Source: BOG-1155 sp050012495 (GTDB lineage Bacteria; Desulfobacterota; Syntrophorhabdia; Syntrophorhabdales; WCHB1-27). Taken from it: DNA of 13,222 bases. The stretch's first letter is position 1, and each line of letters opens with the position of its first letter. Positions 6,875 through 13,222 of this stretch are shown here, in pieces. The notes beneath the pieces were generated by a model that was not told the DNA's origin, searched no databases, and saw nothing but the letters and a program-made list of their open reading frames with translations. The translations under genes were made by a program, and so were the position numbers. Location: contig JBEKHB010000088.1 in the NCBI GenBank assembly GCA_050012495.1, positions 1 through 13,222 on the forward strand, in the 5' to 3' direction.

Positions 6875-8271
6875 GCTCCTGCCTCTCCCGCTTCTATATC
6901 TCTCTTTTTCTCCTCCTCTGGTGATCCTGTTTGACCGGCAGCCCATCGGGATTTCAGAAGCTCTGCCATCCGGAAGGTGGTTCGATCAATGGCCGGCTTC
7001 GGCAAATAGTTGTCCACGAGAGTCTGGAAATCACCGAGATGATCTCCGATCATAAGCGTAATTTGGGCTGGCCGTCCCATTTTTTCGTAGCTTCTCATGA
7101 TCCTGCCCAAGGGGTCATCGTATGATATCACCACAAGATGAGCTGAGGGAATTGTCAGCATATCTTCTACGACTCTATTGATATGCTCGTCGCCAAAACT
7201 ATAGCCGAAACAAATCAATGTGCTGTTGGGCCGGCAGACAGCGGCGGCGAAGTCCCGAAATAGTTCAACATATGGATACGCTGCTGTCTCGCGATCTTTG
7301 GCCGAGTTTGGGTAAATCATGATCTGCATAGCCTCGGCACCCGCAAGGCCCGGCGCCTTCAGATACGGCTCGATACTCTCTGCTCCAAAAGGTACACCTG
7401 CACGCCTGATGCTTTTCTGAGTATTTACCCAGTCCAGCGAGCCATGCAGCTTCGTAAATCGGGCCACGCCCTCGACATAGCGCGGCTCGCCTCTCATTCC
7501 TGGCGGGTTGTAGTGCATATCGACTTCCAATCGCGATGATCGGAAGATAGGCGCAAGTGAACCGATGAAACGGTCTATCAGGTAAAGCCCAGCCACCTCA
7601 GCTCCCGCTTCGATGTAACGGTCATAGTTAGTTGTAAAAACCTGAAGCCGGTCCCGTGTTCCGGTTCTGCTGGCAAAGCTCATTAAGAAGCTCACCAAGT
7701 AATTGAAGGCTTTTTCGCGGCCCTTAGCATCCGCTGTGATCAGACCTCTTTCACCTCTCAGGATGCATTCCGCAAAATTCTTAAGAACTCCTTTGAGTTC
7801 CTCCTTTAGGCCCGTCGTTTTTTCTTCGAGACCTTTGATGCTTTTCCCTATGATTTCGAGCCCACGGAGCAACTCGATTGCAACGCGAATCTGATCCTCG
7901 ATGTTGCCATGCTTGCGACCTGCGGCCTCCGCCGATTTCTTTGCCTCAGCGTCAATTTCTGCATTAAAATTGCCGAATATTACCGGGTCCATTCCAGGTA
8001 GAGCGTTACCCGTAGCAATGCGATGTGCGGCATAGGAAAGGCCAGAGCCTACGAGCAAAGAGAGGTGCTCGGACTGGAACAGTGCCGTCAACCAGGGCTC
8101 AATCCTTGGTCGGAGTTTCTCCGGGCCAAATATGTCTTCCTTCTTTGCCCACGGACATTCAATCTTCTCTGCTAATTTGAAAGAGTCACCTTTGTCCTCC
8201 TCAGCGTTAGCCTTCACCAAAACAACTATGTCTTTGTCATCCCGGCACTTAAGGATTTGACTACTCTCCAT
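6871..8271 (-). CDS. SIR2-family NAD+-consuming effector (SIR2-HerA defence)
   Basis: A 466-residue protein with the signatures of bacterial defence SIR2 domains: LLVGSGLS (72-79) for the nucleotide loop, TTNYD (213-217) with the conserved Asn, KLHGSLDW (274-281) with the candidate catalytic His276, and CFGYSFGDEHINR (354-366). A charged, helix-prone stretch lies at about 110-170. An N-terminal extension of about 50 residues precedes the domain and a charged tail follows it. Such proteins hydrolyse NAD+ in infected cells; the intact Asn and His suggest activity. The start follows a near-perfect Shine-Dalgarno (GGAGGTGAT, 8,276-8,284). The gene is separated by 130 bases from hsdM-hsdS but overlaps herA, so SIR2 and HerA form the expected pair. 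By eye, sir2 and herA look less G+C-rich than hsdM and hsdR, hinting at separate origin. Confidence 0.9.
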   Translation of the reverse strand: MESSQILKCRDDKDIVVLVKANAEEDKGDSFKLAEKIECPWAKKEDIFGPEKLRPRIEPWLTALFQSEHLSLLVGSGLSYAAHRIATGNALPGMDPVIFGNFNAEIDAEAKKSAEAAGRKHGNIEDQIRVAIELLRGLEIIGKSIKGLEEKTTGLKEELKGVLKNFAECILRGERGLITADAKGREKAFNYLVSFLMSFASRTGTRDRLQVFTTNYDRYIEAGAEVAGLYLIDRFIGSLAPIFRSSRLEVDMHYNPPGMRGEPRYVEGVARFTKLHGSLDWVNTQKSIRRAGVPFGAESIEPYLKAPGLAGAEAMQIMIYPNSAKDRETAAYPYVELFRDFAAAVCRPNSTLICFGYSFGDEHINRVVEDMLTIPSAHLVVISYDDPLGRIMRSYEKMGRPAQITLMIGDHLGDFQTLVDNYLPKPAIDRTTFRMAELLKSRWAAGQTGSPEEEKKRDIEAGEAGA

Positions 8272-8401
8272 TCATATCACCTCCGTGGTGAATAGCTTTG
8301 GCCTTCTTTCTGGCGGTCCGGCGCAGGCCAGCTAACTCATGTTATTCCTCCTGCCCGCATCATCGAGTCGTTTACGCGAAGCAAAATCCGCAGCCCATGA
8401 T
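8272..8401 (-). other. Leader between hsdM-hsdS and sir2 with a start-Ser-stop mini-ORF
   Basis: This is the only sizeable gap inside the operon. It contains AGGAGG (8,347-8,352) with ideal six-base spacing to ATG-AGT-TAG (8,340-8,332), a start followed at once by a stop. Shifting the frame by one base opens 25 codons (8,338-8,264, ELAGLRRTARKKAKAIHHGG...) that would stop 11 bases inside sir2, like a normal operonic overlap. It could therefore be a frameshifted small gene, or a minimal ORF that tunes sir2 translation. No promoter or terminator is clear. Confidence 0.35.
8276..8284 (-). promoter_or_regulatory. Strong ribosome binding site of sir2
   Basis: GGAGGTGAT matches the 16S rRNA tail over nine bases; eight bases separate its GGAGG core from the sir2 ATG at 8,271. 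An ATG four bases upstream of that start meets a stop after four codons, which supports the chosen start. The strength suggests sir2 is translated independently of the preceding gene. Confidence 0.7.
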
Positions 8402-11161
8402 TTACCCCGACAGCGAGTCGACCAGCCGGCGTTGGACAGTACTAATTGTAGCAGCAGACCGAACAAAAGAGTCTCTAACTCGCGTCTTCGTGTTCAGATC
8501 CTCCAAGAATTGTTTCTGTTCCGTTATGGGTGGGACAGCAAGCCGATGCAATTGAATATCCTGCCCGTTAATTTTTGCAATACCATTGGTGGACTTAGCT
8601 TTCTTGAGAAGACGTAAATGGGTCTTCGTCTCATTCCACTGCATTACAGCAAACTCGGGTAGCAGCGAGTCGGGACGAAACCGAAGACGAATCAAAAGGT
8701 CTGGATAGAAGCAGTCTTCAGGAAAATCCTCCACAATGCCAGCCAGGCCGCACAAGAGTCGATTTCCGTTGCCCCGCACAACAAGAATGTCATCCCTACG
8801 AAGTCTGAACTGCGCGACCTTCTCCGGTGCTACGTTGGTATATTTCAGGCTGCCTTCGGGGACTACAAGGCCGCCACGGATGGCGCTGATGCTTAAGGTC
8901 GGGAGTCCGATACCTCTCTCGTGTGCTGGAGGGGAGAAGCCGTTTCGTGGTCTTTCTAAGAGCAAGTTGCGACATTCAGCAACAGGCCACTTCGATTGGC
9001 AATAGAGAAACCTGTTAAGTTCCGCGCCCATTACGGAATCAATGTCACTTTGGGCGGCTGTCGTTTTTGATTTAATATTATCCACCGCCCAGAGGATTTC
9101 GGCAATGTGGTGCTGCTGGTCGAGGGGCGGAAGGTCGAACTCCTCCCGTTTAATGGTTGTCCAGTTGATCGTGGGTGAGAGCGAACCAACCGAGATTTCC
9201 ACAGCACGGTTCATAAACCTATCGCTCATCATCAGGAATGGTAAAAACTCCGGCAGTGCCACATTCGGCTTTGCTCTGACAACCATTGCGTGGGCCGAGC
9301 AAATGCCGTCCGTCTCCGCAACGGCCAGTTTTCTCTGGTATGCACGGCGACGACCGAAAATGACGTCGCCTTTGCGGAAACGGAGCTTCGTACCGATAAC
9401 GTCACTACCCTTGCCCCAGCGTCTGATGTGAAGGCTACCCGAGTCGAGATCATCAAGGCCCACGTAGATTTCTTCAGCCGCATTGGCTGGCTCTACACGT
9501 TCGGTGATGCTATCCGCGAAAGCACCGAACGGTAATCGTTTCCACCCCTTCCGATCAAATATGGGCAGCTCTGCCCAGTCAGGGTTAGTCTGGAGACCAT
9601 CGAGCGACAAAAGTCTCATCGGATGATTGACAGAGTTTGTCTTATGATTATCGGATGATTCGGGCATCCGCCCCTCCAGAATGGCACCCAATGCTTCCCG
9701 GACTCTGTTTGAACTCTCCAGCCAGTCCTTCAACGCGTCCGCAAGGCGGTCGGTGCCGCAAGAGGCCGAAGCTTCGCGCACTTCCACGCCCGATGATCCA
9801 TTCGCAACGTAAAGAGGGATGCTCAGGTTGCCGTCTTTAGCGCGGATTTCCTCCACGGTCGCCACGCGGGCAAATCCCGGTTCATCCCTGAAATCCCGAT
9901 AAGCAGCGGCGATACGTCCGATGTGCTCATCGGTGAGAAAACTCTGTGCCCGCTCGCGGATGACTTCGTTTATTGCGTTGATGAAGAGAATCCGGTTCTT
10001 CCATTCCCGCGGTTTCGCCATGCGGCACACCACAATGCATGCCTCCATGGGCGAGTTGTAGAAGAGGTTCGGGCCGAGGCCCAGCACGCAGTCAATGAGG
10101 TCGGCTTCGATAATTTTCCGACGCATCTCCGCCTCCTCCTGCCGGAACAATACGCCATGGGGGAAGAGGATGGCGCAGCGGCCGGTCTTGGGAGCAAGGC
10201 TCATGAGAATATGCTGCCAGAAGCCGTAGTCGGCCCTGCCCTGCGGTGGGGTGCCGTAAAGGTTACGGCCCCATGGATCGGAGGCGAAGGCATTCCGGTC
10301 CCACTGCTTTATGGAATAAGGCGGATTGGCGAGGCAGACGTCGAAGCGCATAAGGCTGTCACTCTCCACAAATTTCGGTTGCGAAAGAGTGTCTCCCCGG
10401 ATAATCTGAAAATCCTCGATGCCATGGAGAAAGCAGTTCATCCGGGCAATTGAGGAGGTCATGAGATTCCGCTCTTGTCCGTATAGGCGGACGTTGCGCC
10501 ACTCCTGGGCCTGGCGGCGGAGGTGCGTAATGCAGGAGAGGAGCATCCCGCCCGAGCCGCAGGTGGGATCGTAGATGGATTCACCCGGCTGCGGTTCGAG
10601 CATCTCCGTCATGAGGTGTACAACGGTGCGGTTCGTGTAGAATTCGGCGGCGGTATGGCCGGAATCATCGGCGAACTTCTTGATGAGATATTCGTACCCC
10701 TGACCCAGCTCGTCTTCGGGAAGATTCGCGATGGTAAGTTCCAGGGTGCTGAAGTGCTCCACGAGGTCGCGCAGCATCGCGTCGGAAAGCCGGTTTTTGT
10801 TCGTCCATTGGGCATCGCCGAAAATGCCGTAGAGTTTCTCGGGATTCGCGGTCTCGATGGAGCGCATGGCTGACTGGAGCTTCTTCCCAACATTCTTCGC
10901 AGCCTGCCGAACCTCGCGCCAGTGGGCGTCGGGCGGGACCTGGAAGCGATGGTTTTCCGGAAATGCCGCAAAAGCGGTATCCCCGCCTGATTCCGCGAGC
11001 GCCATCCGGGTCTCCTCGTCGAAGACGTCGCACAGGCGTTTATAGAAGAGGAGCGGGAAGATGAACTGTTTGTACTCCCCGGCATCAATGGTTCCCCGAA
11101 GAAGCGTCGCCGCTCCCCACAGGTAGGATTCAAGTTGTTGCTGGGAGATGCGGACACTCAT
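8402..11161 (-). CDS. HsdM-HsdS fusion: type I methylase joined to specificity subunit
   Basis: A 919-residue fusion. Residues 1-500 are a complete HsdM N6-adenine methylase: helical N-terminus (LESYLW 10-15), EFYTNRTVV (173-181), SAM motif DPTCGSGGM (198-206), catalytic NPPY (279-282). Residues from about 525 form an HsdS with two target recognition domains, each ending in the usual central/terminal repeat: LPPLDQQHHIAEIL (677-690) and VPPITEQKQFLEDL (876-889). Two domains predict a bipartite recognition site. The join falls where a normal HsdM ends (compare the tail of the first hsdM) and is spanned by a low-complexity linker of about 20-30 residues. No good ribosome binding site precedes Met515, so a separate HsdS start is unlikely. 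The ATG overlaps the upstream hsdM stop as ATGA. Together with that gene it would give two M modules and one S, matching the M2S methylase. Confidence 0.93.
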   Translation of the reverse strand: MSVRISQQQLESYLWGAATLLRGTIDAGEYKQFIFPLLFYKRLCDVFDEETRMALAESGGDTAFAAFPENHRFQVPPDAHWREVRQAAKNVGKKLQSAMRSIETANPEKLYGIFGDAQWTNKNRLSDAMLRDLVEHFSTLELTIANLPEDELGQGYEYLIKKFADDSGHTAAEFYTNRTVVHLMTEMLEPQPGESIYDPTCGSGGMLLSCITHLRRQAQEWRNVRLYGQERNLMTSSIARMNCFLHGIEDFQIIRGDTLSQPKFVESDSLMRFDVCLANPPYSIKQWDRNAFASDPWGRNLYGTPPQGRADYGFWQHILMSLAPKTGRCAILFPHGVLFRQEEAEMRRKIIEADLIDCVLGLGPNLFYNSPMEACIVVCRMAKPREWKNRILFINAINEVIRERAQSFLTDEHIGRIAAAYRDFRDEPGFARVATVEEIRAKDGNLSIPLYVANGSSGVEVREASASCGTDRLADALKDWLESSNRVREALGAILEGRMPESSDNHKTNSVNHPMRLLSLDGLQTNPDWAELPIFDRKGWKRLPFGAFADSITERVEPANAAEEIYVGLDDLDSGSLHIRRWGKGSDVIGTKLRFRKGDVIFGRRRAYQRKLAVAETDGICSAHAMVVRAKPNVALPEFLPFLMMSDRFMNRAVEISVGSLSPTINWTTIKREEFDLPPLDQQHHIAEILWAVDNIKSKTTAAQSDIDSVMGAELNRFLYCQSKWPVAECRNLLLERPRNGFSPPAHERGIGLPTLSISAIRGGLVVPEGSLKYTNVAPEKVAQFRLRRDDILVVRGNGNRLLCGLAGIVEDFPEDCFYPDLLIRLRFRPDSLLPEFAVMQWNETKTHLRLLKKAKSTNGIAKINGQDIQLHRLAVPPITEQKQFLEDLNTKTRVRDSFVRSAATISTVQRRLVDSLSG

Positions 11162-12678
11162 ACGAGGAGGCCCTCCCGTTTGAGAATGGCAATCAGCCTC
11201 TCCTCTGCCGAAAATGCTGCCGCCGCGCTTTCTCGCAGCCGATCCATGGCCTCGTCAACCGTGGGCGTTTCGCGCTCATTCTTGGGTTCAACGTAACGGG
11301 GAATGTTCAGATTGTAGTCGTTGGCGGCGATGTCGTCGAGCGTCACCACGCGGGCGACGCTTTCCACATCTTTGTAATCCCGATACCAGCCGTAAATGCG
11401 TTCCACGTGCTCGGGAAGGAGTTCGTTCTGGGCCCTGCCGGTCTTGAATTCGCGGGAAGCATCGAGAATGAGGACCTTCTTTCTACGCTCCTTTGTCTTG
11501 CGCTGTCTGAACACCAGAATACAGGCAGCCAGACCCGTTCCATAAAAAAGATTGGGTCCAAGGCCGATGACGGCTTCAAGAATGTCCATCTGGAGGAGCT
11601 TCTGCCTTATCGTGCCCTCCTTTCCCATACGGAAAAGGACACCGTGTGGCACCACCACCGCCATACGGCCTGTGGCGGGCGCCATGGACTTGATCATGTG
11701 CTGGACCCAAGCGTAATCACCTGTTTTAGCGGGCGGCATTCCGGCGAAGTTCCGGCCATAAGGGTCCTTGGCCCATACCTCGTCGCCCCACTTTTCAAGC
11801 GAGAATGGCGGATTGGCGATCACGCAGTCGAAGGTTGCAAGGTCATCGCCGGAGAAGAACGCCGGGTGGCGCAGGGTATCGCCACGGACCACCTGGAAAT
11901 CAGAAGCGCCGTGGAGGAAGAGATTCATCCGGGCTATGGCGGAGGTGGTGAGGTTCTTTTCCTGTCCGAAGAGCTTGCCCCAGAGCGTGCGGTCGTCGCC
12001 GTGGTTCTCGCGCACGTGGTGCACGGCTTCCAGGAGCATGCCCCCGGTGCCGCAGGCGGGATCGTAGATCGACTCACCCTCTTTCGGATCAAGGATATTG
12101 ATCATCAGCCGGACAACCGAGCGCGGGGTGTAAAACTCCCCGGCCTTTTTATTGGTGAGGTCGGCAAATTTCTTGATCAGATACTCATAGGACTGGCCGA
12201 GCACATCCGCCTGGGCAGCCTGATTCGTGAGCGTAATTCGTGAGAAGTGTTCAATGAGGTCGCGAAGGAGGGAATCGGATAAGCGATCCTTGTTGGTCCA
12301 TGCCGCGTCGCCAAAGATGCCGTAAAGCGTCTCGGGGTTTGCCTTCTCGATGCCTCGCATGGCCTTCTGCAAAGCCTGGCCTACATTGGACGCTACAGCC
12401 CGGACGTCACTCCAGCGGCAACCTTCGGGAATTTGAAAACGATAGTTCTGAGGAAACTGAGCATACTCCTCGTCGCCCCCGGCCTCCTCAAGTGCGGCCC
12501 GATACTCCTCCTCGTGGACGTCCGAAATGCGCTTGAAGAAAAGCAGCGGGAATACGTAGGTCTTAAAGTCAGCGGCATCGACTGGGCCGCGAAGGATATT
12601 GGCCGCCTCCCAAAGGTAGGATTCGAGTTGATTAAGCGTGACACCGTTGGCGCCGTTCTTGTTATTCTGGTTTGTCAT
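11158..12678 (-). CDS. hsdM: Type I DNA methyltransferase, M subunit (HsdM)
   Basis: A 506-residue, full-length N6-adenine methylase subunit. It shows the helical HsdM N-terminal domain (LESYLWEAANILRG, FPLLFFKR at 43-50), EFYTPRSVV (181-189), SAM-binding DPACGTGGM (206-214) and catalytic NPPF (289-292), and a helical tail ending ILKREGLLV. It is a clear paralogue of the methylase half of the next gene; both share, for example, LYGIFGDA-x-WTNK-x-RLSD. It is the first gene of the operon, so protective methylation can precede restriction. The ATG at 12,678 has only a weak ribosome binding site, but it is the first start at the domain boundary and lies about 26 bases from the predicted transcription start. 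Confidence 0.95.
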   Translation of the reverse strand: MTNQNNKNGANGVTLNQLESYLWEAANILRGPVDAADFKTYVFPLLFFKRISDVHEEEYRAALEEAGGDEEYAQFPQNYRFQIPEGCRWSDVRAVASNVGQALQKAMRGIEKANPETLYGIFGDAAWTNKDRLSDSLLRDLIEHFSRITLTNQAAQADVLGQSYEYLIKKFADLTNKKAGEFYTPRSVVRLMINILDPKEGESIYDPACGTGGMLLEAVHHVRENHGDDRTLWGKLFGQEKNLTTSAIARMNLFLHGASDFQVVRGDTLRHPAFFSGDDLATFDCVIANPPFSLEKWGDEVWAKDPYGRNFAGMPPAKTGDYAWVQHMIKSMAPATGRMAVVVPHGVLFRMGKEGTIRQKLLQMDILEAVIGLGPNLFYGTGLAACILVFRQRKTKERRKKVLILDASREFKTGRAQNELLPEHVERIYGWYRDYKDVESVARVVTLDDIAANDYNLNIPRYVEPKNERETPTVDEAMDRLRESAAAAFSAEERLIAILKREGLLV

Positions 12679-12710
12679 AGGGACTCAAGTTTTTATGTTT
12701 CTGCTTGATA

Positions 12711-12739
12711 ATTCTCAATTTTTCCCCTGATATTGTCAA
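12711..12739 (-). promoter_or_regulatory. Candidate promoter of the hsd/SIR2-HerA operon
   Basis: On the minus strand a perfect TTGACA (12,739-12,734) is followed after 17 bases by GAGAAT (12,716-12,711), a four-of-six match to the -10 box. It lies 33 bases upstream of the hsdM start. It is the best candidate upstream of the first gene; the weak -10 box may indicate need for an activator or low basal expression. Confidence 0.5.
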
Positions 12740-12750
12740 GACAAATCAGG
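12726..12750. promoter_or_regulatory. Dyad overlapping the -35 box (possible operator)
   Basis: CCTGAT (12,726-12,731) and TTGTC (12,733-12,737) mirror GACAA (12,740-12,744) and ATCAGG (12,745-12,750), with a single extra A on one side. The dyad covers the -35 hexamer, a typical place for a repressor site. The winged-helix AlbA protein of the same operon is one candidate ligand, but nothing in the sequence proves this. Confidence 0.4.
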
Positions 12751-12772
12751 AGATAGGCGGGGGAGACAAGAG

Positions 12773-12808
12773 ATGGTCGTGGGGTCAGCCCTTGACGGCC
12801 TGTTGCCC
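12773..12808 (+). repeat. Inverted repeat, right copy (operon-flanking)
   Basis: ATGGT followed by GGGGTCAGCCCTTGA and CTGTTG matches the left copy (251-285) in inverted orientation. It lies just upstream of the operon promoter region and points outwards, like the left copy. It may be the end of a second, decayed insertion sequence related to the one on the left. Confidence 0.45.
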
Positions 12809-12811
12809 AAA

Positions 12812-12852
12812 AAAGGGCGGCGGTAGGGACGTTGTTTCATTCGTTACCTTCT
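12812..12852 (+). repeat. Diverged direct repeat, copy 1
   Basis: Contains TAGGGACGTTGTTTCAT...TACCTTCT, matching copy 2 at 13,081-13,122: 27 of 32 positions are identical over 12,821-12,852 versus 13,091-13,122. The copies are 270 bases apart. Each is bracketed by short GC-rich complementary segments (GGGCGG with CCGCCC here), so each may fold as a hairpin. The family is not recognised. Confidence 0.55.
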
Positions 12853-12984
12853 AAGACACCGCCCGCGTCTCCGCGTACTTACATCACTATTACCATTTCT
12901 ATTGCAGCCGTGCAAGAAAAAAGACAAAGTTGAGGAGTACAGCTTGCTATATTCTAGTTCATGATTGAGTCGTACGATGAACAA
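12844..12984 (-). CDS. Possible 46-residue micro-ORF (TTG start)
   Basis: A TTG codon follows AAGGAGG with six bases spacing and opens 46 codons beginning MFIVRLNHELEYSKLYSS and ending in a basic GRCLRR tail, stopping inside repeat copy 1. It is upstream of and co-directional with hsdM. The start codon is rare and no family is recognised, so this is listed only for its ribosome binding site. Confidence 0.15.
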   Translation of the reverse strand: MFIVRLNHELEYSKLYSSTLSFFLHGCNRNGNSDVSTRRRGRCLRR

Positions 12985-13044
12985 GGATATCCTCCTTCAT
13001 TGCAGCTATTTATTCCGGTGAGAATCCAAAGGAGGAGACCTACG

Positions 13045-13131
13045 ATGAGAGGACTGAGAGCGAAGAGGGTAAGGACGGTGAAAGGGAGGCCGCTAGGGAT
13101 GTTGTTTCATACTGTACCTTCTCACTTATGA
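13045..13131 (+). CDS. Possible 28-residue basic micro-ORF
   Basis: ATG follows AAAGGAGGAG with nine bases between GGAGG and the start. The peptide is MRGLRAKRVRTVKGRPLGML followed by FHTVPSHL. It spans direct repeat copy 2. In copy 1 the same frame reads VGTLFHSLPS but has no start, so the repeat may be a decayed coding fragment. No family is recognised, and it could be a chance ORF with a good ribosome binding site. Confidence 0.25.
   Translation: MRGLRAKRVRTVKGRPLGMLFHTVPSHL
13081..13122 (+). repeat. Diverged direct repeat, copy 2
   Basis: Partner of the copy at 12,812-12,852, here TAGGGATGTTGTTTCAT...TACCTTCT. The flanks AGGCCG and CGGCCT are complementary and replace the GGGCGG/CCGCCC pair of copy 1. 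The change in stem sequence with preserved pairing hints at a selected or mobile hairpin element, but two copies are too few to be sure. Confidence 0.5.
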
Positions 13132-13222
13132 GACCTTCCTGTCGGCCTTTTGAACCGCCCTGTTGATCGATACAGCTCGGGCCGTAGGCACGTCGTTCTT
13201 TCTGTGCATTCTCATTCACCGG

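Larger units (their letters stand above)
12751..13222. other. Gene-poor right flank
   Basis: No conventional gene is visible over these 470 bases. The stretch holds the right inverted repeat, the two direct repeats and two doubtful micro-ORFs. It looks like decayed mobile-element sequence. A minus-strand frame from the right edge to about 13,040 stays open but shows no recognisable protein. Confidence 0.5.

Noticed and set aside
9617..9619. Internal ATG (Met515) as a separate hsdS start
   Set aside because: No Shine-Dalgarno precedes it and the reading frame is uninterrupted from the methylase half, so a fusion protein is the better call.
12812..13122. The two right-flank repeats as a CRISPR array
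   Set aside because: Only two diverged copies 270 bases apart; spacing and divergence do not fit a CRISPR array.

Overview
The window is a bacterial defence island of moderately high G+C, with almost every gene on the minus strand. The species cannot be named. The GGAGG-type ribosome binding sites, gene style and mobile-element debris fit an environmental Gram-negative bacterium (for example the Desulfobacterota or Nitrospirota groups), but that is a guess. Nothing housekeeping is present.

Layout in transcription order, right to left: a gene-poor right flank with a diverged direct repeat (about 12,750-13,222); a candidate promoter with an overlapping dyad (12,711-12,750); hsdM (12,678-11,158); a second hsdM fused to hsdS (11,161-8,402); a 130-base gap with an oddly short translation start; a SIR2-family gene (8,271-6,871); a HerA-type ATPase (6,874-4,760); a 27-codon relic of an hsdR 5' end (4,763-4,680); an AlbA_2/GHKL-ATPase/winged-helix protein (4,683-3,274); and hsdR (3,277-293). 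From sir2 to hsdR every stop overlaps the next start (ATGA or GTGA), as do the two hsdM genes, so this is one tightly coupled operon. The left edge holds the start of an IS1634-like transposase reading out of the window. A related, imperfect ~28-35 bp sequence occurs in inverted orientation at both ends of the operon.

How the parts may work together: HsdM and HsdM-HsdS together can supply the two methylase modules and one specificity subunit of a classical M2S type I methylase, and HsdR adds the ATP-driven nuclease. SIR2 plus HerA is a known abortive defence pair that destroys NAD+. Here it lies between the modification genes and hsdR and is translationally coupled to hsdR. This suggests a composite system in which a cell-suicide NADase backs up, or is held in check by, a restriction enzyme, comparable in logic to the PrrC anticodon nuclease carried inside the EcoprrI hsd locus. 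The hsdR relic between herA and the AlbA gene indicates that hsdR once followed herA directly and that the AlbA-hsdR part arrived later by recombination. The composite function is inference; the gene order, overlaps and motifs are read from the sequence.
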